A stretch of 64,000 nucleotides of DNA from Bartonella queenslandensis (GTDB lineage: Bacteria; Pseudomonadota; Alphaproteobacteria; Rhizobiales; Rhizobiaceae). This document shows, piece after piece, positions 56,025 to 64,000 of the stretch; within the stretch, counting starts at the first letter, position 1, and each line of letters opens with the position of its first letter. Location: positions 248,001 through 312,000 of the forward strand of contig NZ_NAAI01000002.1 of assembly GCF_018155095.1 (NCBI RefSeq), given 5' to 3'. Below the pieces are notes generated by a model, which was not told the origin of the DNA, made no database searches, and was given only the letters and a program-made list of their open reading frames with translations. The translations under genes and the position numbers were made by a program.

Positions 56025-56408
56025 ATGGCATTGAAAATTCGTTTGTCCCGTGGAGGTTCAAAAAAACGTCCTTACTATCATATTGTCGTTGCAGATGTTC
56101 GTAGTCCGCGCGATGGGCGTTTTCTTGAACGTGTTGGTGCATGGGATCCAATGTTGCCTAAAGATGGACCGAGGGTAAAACTTAATGAAGAACGTATCCA
56201 ATATTGGCTTGGGCAAGGGGCTCAACCAACAGATCGCGTTTTACGGTTTTTAGATGCAGCTGGCTTAAAAAAGCGTCCAACCCGCAATAATCCCCATAAA
56301 GGTGAACCGGGCAAAAAAGCACAAGAACGTATAGCAGCAGCAAAGCAAGCGGCAGAGGACGCAGAAGCTGCGGCTGAAGCAGAATCTGCTTCAACATCAG
56401 AAGCATGA
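56025..56408 (+). CDS. rpsP: 30S ribosomal protein S16
   Basis: A 127-residue ribosomal protein. The core (residues 1-80) is canonical: [20 protein letters not shown], then [18 protein letters not shown], then [20 protein letters not shown]. The C-terminal tail of roughly 45 residues is Ala/Glu-rich, as in other Rhizobiales. RBS AGGAG lies 8 bases upstream. It is followed by a strong terminator, so rimM, trmD and rplS, which usually continue this operon, are not downstream here. Confidence 0.97.
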   Translation: MALKIRLSRGGSKKRPYYHIVVADVRSPRDGRFLERVGAWDPMLPKDGPRVKLNEERIQYWLGQGAQPTDRVLRFLDAAGLKKRPTRNNPHKGEPGKKAQERIAAAKQAAEDAEAAAEAESASTSEA

Positions 56409-56452
56409 TTGTTTCATAAACGTCTCTTTAAAAGTGCTAGAAGAATAAATAT

Positions 56453-56486
56453 TATCCGTTTTTGCCAATCAAAAACGGATTTTCTT
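56453..56486 (+). terminator. Rho-independent terminator after rpsP
   Basis: A perfect 11-base stem, ATCCGTTTTTG (56453-56463) and CAAAAACGGAT (56469-56479), encloses a five-base loop and is followed by TTTTCTTT. It closes the ffh-chorismate mutase-rpsP transcript. Confidence 0.85.
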
Positions 56487-56562
56487 TAAGAAGGTGTTTA
56501 TTTAAAACAGTGTTGGTTTTTAAAGTTCGATTGTAGAAATCTATGGCTTTAAAAGTATAACT

Positions 56563-56778
56563 TTAAAAATCAATGGCGCGGCCTTTAATTTCCCAGTCTC
56601 CATAGCGGGATGGATCTTTTCCGCCACGTCCACCGTTTTCCAACGGTTGTTTTTTTGTTGTTTCGTCTTTTCGTCTTTCTTCAGCTTCTTTAAGGGCGCG
56701 TTGTGCTGCGGGAGAAAGGGATGGCTGTTTAATGACAGTTGAATTTTTTTTGCTTATTTTTTCATCTTTTTTATTCAT
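56563..56778 (-). CDS. DUF1674 protein, SDHAF4-like succinate dehydrogenase assembly factor
   Basis: A 71-residue protein: a charged, Lys-rich N-terminus followed by the family hallmark GGKDPSRYGDWEIKGRAIDF at the C-terminus (the P-x-RYGDWExKGRxxDF motif). The mitochondrial relative SDHAF4 binds FAD-loaded SdhA and protects it during complex II assembly; bacterial homologues are assumed to do the same. It lies convergent to rpsP and divergent from htpX. Only the C-terminal motif is informative, but it is highly specific. Confidence 0.88.
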   Translation of the reverse strand: MNKKDEKISKKNSTVIKQPSLSPAAQRALKEAEERRKDETTKKQPLENGGRGGKDPSRYGDWEIKGRAIDF

Positions 56779-56861
56779 TTTATACCTATTCCATTGAAGA
56801 AGCAGAAAGAAAACCCCATCATATAGTATTGGTAGACTTTTATCATGGAGTTTTTTGAGTA

Positions 56862-57908
56862 ATGAATATAATGCGTACAGCCATGCTTTTGGCTTTTATG
56901 ACGGCTCTCTTTATGGGGGTTGGTTATCTTGTTGGAGGGGGCAATGGTATGGTCATTGCTCTTTTGATGGCAAGTGGTTTAAACTTTTTTTCTTATTGGA
57001 ATTCAGATAAAATTGTTTTACGCATGTACGGGGCGCGTGAAGTTGATCAGCATTCCTCGCCTGTTTATTATAAGATTGTAAGCGATTTAGCTAAAAAAGC
57101 TTCTCTTCCTCAACCAAAAATTTATGTCATTGATAATGCACAGCCAAATGCTTTTGCAACGGGACGTAATCCGCAAAATGCTGCTGTTGCTGCGAGTACT
57201 GGGTTGTTGAAGCGGTTAAGTGCTGAGGAAATTGCTGGCGTTATGGCGCATGAGCTCGCACATATCGAACATCGTGATACTTTAACCATGACTCTAACAG
57301 CAACAATTGCAGGGGCAATTTCAATGCTTGGTAATTTTGCTTTTTTTATGGGAGGACAGCGTAGCTCTTCAGAAAATTCTCATGGCGCTGGGGCAATTGG
57401 AGGATTGATTGCTCTGCTCGTGGCTCCTTTTGCTGCAATGCTCGTGCAAATGGCAATTAGCCGTACGCGTGAATATGCTGCGGATCGGAGAGGGGCTGAA
57501 ATATGCGGTAATCCTTTATGGTTGGCTTCGGCATTGCGTAAAATTGCTGATGGAGGGCATGGGGTTTACAATGAAGAGGCAGAGCATAATCCAGCAACAG
57601 CACATCTATTTATTATCAATCCTTTGAGGGGTGAGGGAGCGGATAGTCTTTTTTCGACACATCCTGCAACGGCAAATCGTATTGCTGCTCTTTATTGGCA
57701 AGCAGAGGAGATGAAAGGGGCTCTTGCTGAAAATGGGGGATGGATTGAAGAAGGCAGTATGAATAAAAAAAACAACGAGATGAATTATGGAGATTTTCGA
57801 AGTGGTCAGGCTCATGCGTCAAGAGAGCAAGAAAACAGCACTTTTCAGCGTGTCACAAAACGTCCTTCTTGGCTTCATTATGACAATTCAAAAAGATCTC
57901 GTTCATAG
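56862..57908 (+). CDS. htpX: Zinc metalloprotease HtpX
   Basis: A 348-residue membrane protease of family M48 involved in membrane-protein quality control. Two N-terminal hydrophobic segments (about residues 5-40) precede the catalytic motif [13 protein letters not shown] (HExxH) near residue 128, with the third zinc ligand Glu in [13 protein letters not shown]. Two more hydrophobic stretches lie between. The C-terminal 60 residues are hydrophilic. HtpX upstream of rsmB is a standard Rhizobiales order. Start ATG 56862; ATG 56871 is also possible. Confidence 0.94.
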   Translation: MNIMRTAMLLAFMTALFMGVGYLVGGGNGMVIALLMASGLNFFSYWNSDKIVLRMYGAREVDQHSSPVYYKIVSDLAKKASLPQPKIYVIDNAQPNAFATGRNPQNAAVAASTGLLKRLSAEEIAGVMAHELAHIEHRDTLTMTLTATIAGAISMLGNFAFFMGGQRSSSENSHGAGAIGGLIALLVAPFAAMLVQMAISRTREYAADRRGAEICGNPLWLASALRKIADGGHGVYNEEAEHNPATAHLFIINPLRGEGADSLFSTHPATANRIAALYWQAEEMKGALAENGGWIEEGSMNKKNNEMNYGDFRSGQAHASREQENSTFQRVTKRPSWLHYDNSKRSRS

Positions 57909-57967
57909 AATTTTCGAAGAGATTCCTGGGGAATTTCTTGAGAAAGCAGTGATATAAAGGTATTGTT

Positions 57968-59332
57968 TTGAAACGCAAAAAAGCGGGGCATGTGTCTGAA
58001 AAAAATGTTCCAGGATTAGCTGTTCGGCAGGTGTGTGTGCGTCTTTTAGGGGCGGTGGTTGATAAGTATACGCCTCTTTCTGGTTTGACGGATAATGAAC
58101 ACGGACACCCACAATATTTAAACCTTTCACAACGAGATCGTTTATTGTGTCGGGCTATTTTGACAACGTCATTGCGTCATCGAGGGCAGATTGCGGCGGC
58201 TCTTTCACGCTTTTTGGGACGCCCTTTACCTTCGCAAGCACTTTCACTTCAGCATCTTTTGCATATTAGTGTGGCGCAAATTCTTTATCTTGATGTTCCT
58301 GATCATGCAGCGATTGATTTAGCTGTGCGTGTGGCAAAATTTGATCCGCGTATGCGCCGTTTTTCAGGGGTGGTGAATGCTCTTTTGCGCAATGTTGCGC
58401 GTGAGGCAGCCTCTTTACGCCAACAGGTTCCAACAATTGAAGGTGTTCCAGCGTGGTTTAGCCAGCTTTTAGTATCAGCTTATGGAATAGAAAAAGCACA
58501 ACAAATTATAGAAATTCAAAGTTTGGAACCCCCTCTCGATTTGACAGTGAAATCTGATAGTGTTGGATGGGCTGAGAGACTTGGTGGTGTGGTCTTGCCT
58601 AATGGTTCTGTTCGATTGAATCGTTTGGAGTGTTCTGTTTCTGATTTACCAGGCTATCGTGAAGGGGATTGGTGGGTTCAAGATTTTGCTGCAGCGTTGC
58701 CTGCTTGTTTACTAGGAGAAATTCGAGGTAAACGCGTTGCTGATCTTTGTGCAAGCCCTGGGGGGAAAACAGCACAATTGGCTTTGCAAGGGGCAGAGGT
58801 GACAGCAATTGAGCTTTCTGCTAATCGTGTAAAACGTTTAAAAGAAAATATGGAACGGCTTCATTTTTCCGTTCACATTTGGCTGGGGGACGTGAGAAAT
58901 TTTCATCCAACACAGCTGTTTGATGCGATTCTTCTTGATACTCCCTGTTCTTCTACTGGAACGATCCGTCGTCATCCAGATATTTTATGGACGAAATCGA
59001 GGAATGATGTCGTTAAGTTGGCAGAATTACAATATGATTTGCTGATCGCTGCAATTGCTTTGGTCAAAGAGGGTGGACGGATTGTTTTTTCCAATTGTTC
59101 TTTGGCAAGAGAAGAAGGTGAAGACCTTATCGAGAAAATTTTATCGACACGCAATGACATTGTTTTAGACCCTATTTATCCAGAGGAAATAGGAGCATTG
59201 GAACATTTGCTTTTTGAGGGGATGTTGCGCACGACGCCGGCAGATTTTTGTCATAAAAACTTTGATTCTCAGAAAGCGGCATTTTTAGGAATGGATGGTT
59301 TTTTCGCTGCACGCTTACGAAAAATTGCTTAA
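57968..59332 (+). CDS. rsmB: 16S rRNA (cytosine-967-C5)-methyltransferase
   Basis: A 454-residue enzyme with an N-terminal NusB-like RNA-binding domain (about residues 10-150) and a SAM methyltransferase domain. Motifs are ADLCASPGGKTAQLALQG near residue 257, the catalytic Cys in LLDTPCSSTGTIRRHPDI and the second conserved Cys in IVFSNCSLAREEGE. The latter reads SNCS instead of the more common STCS. The start is TTG 57968, with AAGG about 8 bases upstream; no ATG fits. It follows htpX and precedes the heparinase-like gene, all co-directional. Confidence 0.92.
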   Translation: MKRKKAGHVSEKNVPGLAVRQVCVRLLGAVVDKYTPLSGLTDNEHGHPQYLNLSQRDRLLCRAILTTSLRHRGQIAAALSRFLGRPLPSQALSLQHLLHISVAQILYLDVPDHAAIDLAVRVAKFDPRMRRFSGVVNALLRNVAREAASLRQQVPTIEGVPAWFSQLLVSAYGIEKAQQIIEIQSLEPPLDLTVKSDSVGWAERLGGVVLPNGSVRLNRLECSVSDLPGYREGDWWVQDFAAALPACLLGEIRGKRVADLCASPGGKTAQLALQGAEVTAIELSANRVKRLKENMERLHFSVHIWLGDVRNFHPTQLFDAILLDTPCSSTGTIRRHPDILWTKSRNDVVKLAELQYDLLIAAIALVKEGGRIVFSNCSLAREEGEDLIEKILSTRNDIVLDPIYPEEIGALEHLLFEGMLRTTPADFCHKNFDSQKAAFLGMDGFFAARLRKIA

Positions 59333-59396
59333 TTAACATTTCATTTACAAAAATGGTCGAAATTGTATTTGATTCAGCATAAATGGAGATGGAATT

Positions 59397-61142
59397 TTGG
59401 CGGTTGCAGTAAAAGCTCCTCAGGTGAAAATGGCAGCCTGTATCGATACGATACAGCATGTTATGCGGCGTTTATGGGTTGGACCCTTGTTTCGTTGGCG
59501 GTTTTCAGGGTTTCGTCCTCATAAAATTTTAGCGTATCCTATTGATTTGCATATGGCTGATCCAATGATGGCGCATGAATTTTATCATGGTCGTTTTGCT
59601 TTTGCTGGTCATATTGTTCATTCTGGTGCTGTTTCACCATTTTCATTGATGCCACCAACGCTGGAATGGGAAGCGGCTCTTCATGATTTTCATTGGTTGC
59701 GCCATATGGATGCAGCAGAAAGTGATTTAGCTGCGGCACATGCGCGCGCTCTTTTAGAAGATTGGCTTGACCATGCTGGTAAGAAGGTAAAGGGGCTTGC
59801 TTGGAGTGCTCCTGTTGTGGCACGGCGTTTGATTTCGTGGATTTGTCATTCAAAAATGTTGTTAGAAGGGGCAAGTGAACGGTTTGAAAAACGCTTTTTA
59901 CGTGCGCTCGGTGTGAAATTTCGTTATTTGCGCGTAACAATTTGCAGTATGGAGCACAATGATCAACGTTTACAAGCAGCAGCAGCTTTGATGTTCGCCT
60001 CTCTTGCTTTGCCTGTTTCTGTTGCCGTGAAGAAAAAGGTACAAACTACGCTTATAGAAGAGCTTTCGCGTCAGATCTTGCTTGATGGTGGTCATATTTC
60101 CCGTAGTCCTATTATCTTATTTAATTTGTTATCAGATTTATTATCTTTACGTTATCTTTTTATGCGTAGCAATGAAACAGCTCCCCGTATTTTGATTGAC
60201 TCTGTTGAGCGTATGTTGCCAGCTTTACGATTCTTTATCCATGAGGATCAATCATTGGCGCGTTTTAATGGGGTTGGTCCCCTTGTATCGGAACGGTTAT
60301 TGAAACTTTTGGAGCTTGATGAAACAGGAGGGCATCCTTTTAGTTATGCTCGTTATTCAGGGTTTCAGCGCTTAAAAGCCAATCAAACAACAGTGCTTGC
60401 AGATACAGGAAAATTTCCACATCACTTTGTAGCACAGCAGGCTTGTTCGGGCTGTTTATCTTTTGAAATGTCCTCACAAGGACACCGTTTTATTATCAAT
60501 ACCGGTGTTAATCCTAATGGTTTGGAAGATTATCGCCATTTAGGGCGTGTTACTGCGGCCCATTCAACAGCTACGCTTAATGATTGTTCGGTGGGAACTT
60601 TTTATAAAAAAAAGAAAAATAGCGCTTCTTTGTTGTTTAATGGACCAACAGATGTTCAAGTGCAGCGTATAGAGGATTCAGGAAAAACAGGTTTTATTGC
60701 GAGTCATAATGGTTATGTGCGACCCTTTAATCTTATTCATGAGCGTGGTCTTATTTTAGCGACAAGTGGAGATATGATTGAAGGCTTTGATCGCTTTTTT
60801 ATGCCAAATAAGGGGGGAAAGAGGCATAAGAGAACGCAAAGTGAACAAGATCATGTTGCGGTTCGGTTTCATCTTCATCCACAAGTTGAAGTTAACTATG
60901 ATGGTGAGCGTGTGTGTTTAGCGGTAAAGGACGGGCACGTAGAGGATGAGCAAGTATGGTATTTTATATCGCCTGATGCGGATATTTGTCTTGAAGATTC
61001 GATTGATTTTGCGGCATTAGAAGGTCCACAACGCACACAGCAGATCGTTTTATATTTTCGCCCTGCATTTCAGGAAAAAGTTCGCTGGCGTTTTATCCGT
61101 AAAGCGTTTGATAAAAAATCAGAATATTATTCCAACCTATAG
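59397..61142 (+). CDS. Heparinase II/III family protein
   Basis: A 581-residue protein. The N-terminal alpha-helical region (about residues 20-260) includes WLRHMDAAESDLAAAHARALLEDWL. The heparinase II/III C-terminal beta-sheet domain starts near residue 300 with YSGFQRLKANQTTVLADTGK, then LSFEMSSQGHRFIINTGVN and AAHSTATLNDCSVGTF, the usual active-site neighbourhood. Homologues occur in almost all Rhizobiales beside rsmB and purH although they need no heparin, so the substrate is probably an endogenous polysaccharide; this is unproven. No signal peptide is seen. Start TTG 59397 is preceded by GGAGATGG. Confidence 0.83.
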   Translation: MAVAVKAPQVKMAACIDTIQHVMRRLWVGPLFRWRFSGFRPHKILAYPIDLHMADPMMAHEFYHGRFAFAGHIVHSGAVSPFSLMPPTLEWEAALHDFHWLRHMDAAESDLAAAHARALLEDWLDHAGKKVKGLAWSAPVVARRLISWICHSKMLLEGASERFEKRFLRALGVKFRYLRVTICSMEHNDQRLQAAAALMFASLALPVSVAVKKKVQTTLIEELSRQILLDGGHISRSPIILFNLLSDLLSLRYLFMRSNETAPRILIDSVERMLPALRFFIHEDQSLARFNGVGPLVSERLLKLLELDETGGHPFSYARYSGFQRLKANQTTVLADTGKFPHHFVAQQACSGCLSFEMSSQGHRFIINTGVNPNGLEDYRHLGRVTAAHSTATLNDCSVGTFYKKKKNSASLLFNGPTDVQVQRIEDSGKTGFIASHNGYVRPFNLIHERGLILATSGDMIEGFDRFFMPNKGGKRHKRTQSEQDHVAVRFHLHPQVEVNYDGERVCLAVKDGHVEDEQVWYFISPDADICLEDSIDFAALEGPQRTQQIVLYFRPAFQEKVRWRFIRKAFDKKSEYYSNL

Positions 61143-61784
61143 TCTATTGCATTTTATCTTTATTTTCTAAAATATCATCGTTTAGTGCGGTAATATCTTA
61201 TTGAAGGACCATGTAAACTTTTATACGCTAATATTTTTTGTGAGACTATGGGAATGGATATTTTTAGGCAAAGTCTTGCCTATAACATCTCGTGAGGTAA
61301 TGCTAGGAGGGGATTTTAGCGGAAATTGGGTGTTGACAGACCATTATTTATAGATCGGTACAGATAATCTTCGTTTTTTAAAGGCGTGGAGAGAAGATTA
61401 AACTGTTGTCTATCTTAAAAAGTTCTTGAGTGCGTTCTCGTGATCAATATTCCCCTTTGAGGGAGCTGCACGTTTAAGATAATCAAATATTTTCTTGTAA
61501 ATTTACGCTTCTGTTAAAAAACATTTCCCCATGTTTATTATCCTCATTTCATAATGGTGCTTGTATAAAGTATAATATGAAATTTTCGGCCAATAGGTGT
61601 AGAATTATTTCACCTCCTCCCTTCTCTTTTTATTTGAGTTTATGGTTTTTAAAAGTATCTAGAAGAATAATGTGAATCATGCTTTATTTTGCACTTTTAT
61701 TTTTTACTCTTTTAAGAAGTTAAAATGTTGATTTATATCATTTATTATTTGAAACTTAAATGAAACTTGGAAAATGGTAAGGCT
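61143..61784. other. Intergenic, no gene seen
   Basis: AT-rich spacer after the heparinase-like gene. No frame or clear terminator was found. A piece around 61335-61380 (acagacc...aatcttcgttttttaaagg) faintly recalls the repeat at 12595-12620 and 40235-40260. Confidence 0.35.
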
Positions 61785-62600
61785 CTCTCATTGCGAATTT
61801 ATTTATGGTAAAGCAACGCATAAATTTGTACCCTATTGAGAGTGGTGGTGTGTAAATTGCTGGAAGAAAGAAATAAAGATAGTTCTTTGGGACACTTTCA
61901 AGCGCCAAAGGTTGTTACAGCATTGGGGCCTAATGGTATAATATTTTAGTTTAGGTCTTCATTAAACGTAAAGGAGAGAATGCTCAGAGGATTTTCTCCA
62001 TGAGCGTTGCCATGAGAGGGGGGTGATGAGCATTGAGATATATTTCTTTAAAACAAAAGCGTATGAAATATAATGATGTTTTAATTTTGGATTTTCTGTT
62101 TTGCATGAGAGGTGTGATTTTATTGAAGAGAAAGAAAAAGGTGAGGTATTGCATCCTATTTTTAAAAGATACCAAATTAAAAATGACAGCAAAGATGTGA
62201 ATAGTTTTTTATCTTTGAGACTTCATATTTTTGCTAAAATAGGTTATTTTCCATTTTAGAAGTTATAATATTCTTGTTCTTATCTCGCATATCAAAGCGG
62301 ATAGAGGAAAGCATTAAACTATCTTAATCTTTATTTTGATCCCATTATTGCTACGTATAGAGAGAAAAAACCGGAATTACCACACACTTTTCCATCTTCC
62401 AATGTTGCGATAGCTCTTGGTGTTTGAGATGGGTCATTATAGGCATTTTTAGTTCTTTTTTTTAACAGTTTTATTCCACGCAGACACTCCTCGCTTGTAG
62501 CGTGTAAGAGATATGCTTTCTCTGATTTAATATAAACAGACTTTGAATAAGAGAATCCATACAGGAGAGTCTCTCATCCCATGTGCAAAATAATGGACAC
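61785..62600 (+). repeat. Integrase-relic repeat module, copy 6 (long, decayed)
   Basis: Positions 61890-62062 align with the Arm-domain part of the best copy. tttcaagcgccaaaggttgt matches tttcgagtgccaaggtctgt, cttcattaaacgtaaaggagagaatgctcagaggatttt matches cttcacaagcgtaaagatagggaggcacaatggattt, and gatatatttctttaaaacaaaagc matches gatgtttctttaaaacaagcc. At 62400-62580 the tail recurs (gtgtaagagatatg...gatttaatataaacaga...aagagaatcc). In between is unrecognised sequence. No functional frame remains. Confidence 0.6.
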
Positions 62601-62797
62601 ACTTGATAAATCAAAAATTATTCATCACCGAAACATTGAGAATTCAAGAAACAACATCGCACCAAAGCTTCAGGAAAAAATCCCTTCTTCTTTGTATTAT
62701 CATTTAACAATTAAGCGATAAAAACCCGCCTCAAACTGTTTGTTTCTTTATAGCAAAGCGTCTCTTCAAATTCTCAAATATTCTTCAAACAACTTCT

Positions 62798-62950
62798 TTA
62801 GAAAGATTTACGCGAATAGCGGCGTGCAACTGCATCAATATCACCTCGACAAATGCCAAGATCATTGAGTTCATACGTCGAAAGACGACTCAACGCATTA
62901 ACAGTCCGACGATAACGGCGCCAATTACTATAAGAACGTAGAATATTCAT
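62798..62950 (-). CDS. DUF1127 family small protein
   Basis: A 50-residue Arg-rich protein: MNILRSYSNWRRYRRTVNAL, then SRLSTYELNDLGICRGDIDA, then VARRYSRKSF. The motif LSxxxLxDLGIxRxDI followed by Arg residues is the DUF1127 (YjiS) hallmark. In Rhizobiales, small DUF1127 proteins act in RNA turnover, phosphate or central-metabolism regulation, or stress responses; the role here is unknown. It runs from ATG 62950 to TAA 62798. It is the only intact gene between the heparinase-like gene and purH. Confidence 0.88.
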   Translation of the reverse strand: MNILRSYSNWRRYRRTVNALSRLSTYELNDLGICRGDIDAVARRYSRKSF

Positions 62951-63101
62951 ATCCTGTACTCAAACTTTGTTACACTCTTTAGTTTAAGAATAGAACATAT
63001 TACTAAAAAAAGTTGTGCTATAATGTCATAACAGGTATGCATCTAAACATAAGAAAACTCCCTTTAACATTTGTCTCATGTGAAAGGGCGACCACTAAAG
63101 C
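62951..63101. other. Upstream region of the DUF1127 gene
   Basis: Should hold the DUF1127 promoter. Nothing else was identified. Confidence 0.3.
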
Positions 63102-63205
63102 CATTGGTATTTTATCTCTAAAACAATGGCTAAATTATGTGCATTTTCTGCTGTGATCATTTCTCCATGACACGTAGATTCTCTGGATTGAATAACTGCT
63201 TCTAT
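63102..63205 (-). pseudogene. Decayed direct copy of the purH 3' end
   Basis: The plus-strand blocks ggtattttatctctaaaacaatggctaaatt, gcattttctgctgtgatcatttct and catgacacgtagattctctggattgaataactgct align in order with 63307-63406 of purH (cgtattcctgtaaaaaccatcgctaaatc, catcagcagcagtgataacttctt, catcacgcatggagcctcctggttgaataacggct). Frames are broken. The copy lies about 100 bases beyond the purH stop, in the same orientation. Confidence 0.7.
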
Positions 63206-63290
63206 TTCAATGGTTATCAATCGACATATGATTTATGAAAAACTCCTTGAAACGGTTATCTCATCTGAAGAGGAAATCACCCAAATTATA

Positions 63291-64000
63291 TTAATGACGG
63301 AAATGTCGTATTCCTGTAAAAACCATCGCTAAATCTTGCTCATCAGCAGCAGTGATAACTTCTTCATCACGCATGGAGCCTCCTGGTTGAATAACGGCTG
63401 TTGCTCCTGCTGCAGCTGCTGCTAATAAACCATCTGCAAAAGGAAAAAATGCATCGGATGCAACCACGGATCCTTTTGTGAGCGTTTCTGTTAAGCCTGC
63501 TCTTTGCGCACTTTCTGCTGCTTTACTTGCAGCAATTTTTGCTGAATCGATACGGCTCATTTGTCCAGCTCCAATTCCAACTGTTGCGCTATTTTTCGCG
63601 TAAACAATAGCATTTGATTTAACGTGTTTTGCGACACGAAAAGCAAATTGAAGATCACGCATTTCATCTTGAGTTGGTGCTCGCTTTGTCACCACTTGCA
63701 ATTTAAGATCATCAACCACCACATTATCCCGTGATTGCACTAAAATGCCTCCTGCAAGTGTTTTCGCAAGAAGTCCTCCACTACGTGGATCAGGGATACC
63801 ACCTGTAATGAGCAAACGAAGATTCTTTTTCTTGGCAATAACTTCACGTGCCGCCATTGTCGCATCAGGAGCAATAATCACTTCCGTAAAAATTTTAACA
63901 ATCTCTTCGGCACATTCTTCATCAAGGGTTTGATTTAAAGCAACAATTCCACCAAAAGCCGATACATTATCACACATAAGAGCTTTCAAATAAGCTTCTT
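63291..64000 (-). CDS. purH: Bifunctional AICAR transformylase/IMP cyclohydrolase, C-terminal part (cut by window end)
   Basis: The frame continues past the right edge ([18 protein letters not shown]). About 236 residues of the AICAR formyltransferase domain are present: [60 protein letters not shown] and the terminal [20 protein letters not shown], then [18 protein letters not shown], then [11 protein letters not shown]. The protein catalyses the last two steps of IMP synthesis. The IMP cyclohydrolase domain lies outside the window. In several Rhizobiales purH follows the heparinase-like gene; here it is on the opposite strand from it. Confidence 0.95.
   Translation of the reverse strand, partial: EAYLKALMCDNVSAFGGIVALNQTLDEECAEEIVKIFTEVIIAPDATMAAREVIAKKKNLRLLITGGIPDPRSGGLLAKTLAGGILVQSRDNVVVDDLKLQVVTKRAPTQDEMRDLQFAFRVAKHVKSNAIVYAKNSATVGIGAGQMSRIDSAKIAASKAAESAQRAGLTETLTKGSVVASDAFFPFADGLLAAAAAGATAVIQPGGSMRDEEVITAADEQDLAMVFTGIRHFRH

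Noticed and set aside
1-64000. CRISPR arrays, complete insertion sequences, restriction or toxin systems
   Set aside because: No regularly spaced repeats, no transposase with terminal inverted repeats and no defence gene were found.

Overview
The window reads as a chromosomal segment of a Bartonella species or very close relative (Rhizobiales, Alphaproteobacteria). The grounds are AT-rich DNA with many TTG and GTG starts, Rhizobiales-type families (BA14K, DUF1127, DUF2125, TIGR02302, mitofilin/HemY pair, 180-kDa NAD-glutamate dehydrogenase), Rhizobiales-type gene clusters (tlpA/argH/lptM/lysA/TIGR02302; ffh-chorismate mutase-rpsP; rsmB-heparinase), and the absence of hemC/hemD between tsaD and the mitofilin gene, as expected for a haem-dependent Bartonella. 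The genus is inferred from gene content, not from a database search. Layout: 1-260 carries the end of a BA14K gene and a decayed second copy of that end. 373-6421 is a six-gene Mrp cation/proton antiporter operon with fused MrpA-MrpB. 6438-7231 holds two tandem MliC-like lysozyme inhibitors. 7270-7573 is a tRNA-Arg(CCU) split by a group I intron. 7635-12393 holds aroB, aroK, a small membrane protein, xerD, accA and an L,D-transpeptidase. 13262-18615 holds a CobW GTPase, a D,D-carboxypeptidase, an acyltransferase and thiD. 18616-20733 is a small accessory patch next to tRNA-Gly. 20990-24758 is a TrpXYZ-type ABC transporter followed by holA. 25714-36364 holds tyrC, a YihY protein, a DUF188 protein, tlpA, argH, lptM, lysA, a TIGR02302 protein and a methyltransferase. 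37645-46887 holds a response regulator without its phospho-acceptor Asp, an EVE protein, tsaD, mitofilin-like and HemY-like proteins, an amidotransferase and a frameshifted DUF2125 gene. 48193-61142 holds the large glutamate dehydrogenase, carbonic anhydrase, ffh, chorismate mutase, rpsP, an SDHAF4-like protein, htpX, rsmB and a heparinase-like gene. The window closes with a DUF1127 gene and the 3' part of purH on the minus strand. The genes are mostly housekeeping: ion homeostasis, shikimate/tyrosine, arginine and lysine synthesis, cell wall and envelope, tRNA and rRNA modification, protein targeting. The long intergenic stretches are not empty. They hold (i) at least six co-oriented, decayed copies of a module whose best copy (47119-47310) encodes an Arm-type DNA-binding N-terminus of a tyrosine integrase; (ii) direct, decayed partial copies of neighbouring genes' 3' portions (BA14K, holA, DUF2125, purH), three of them beside integrase relics; and (iii) other non-coding repeats, including an inverted pair at 20270-20700 and 47700-47930. 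This link between integrase relics and partial gene copies is the least explained structure here. All alignments were made by eye, so boundaries and similarity are approximate.
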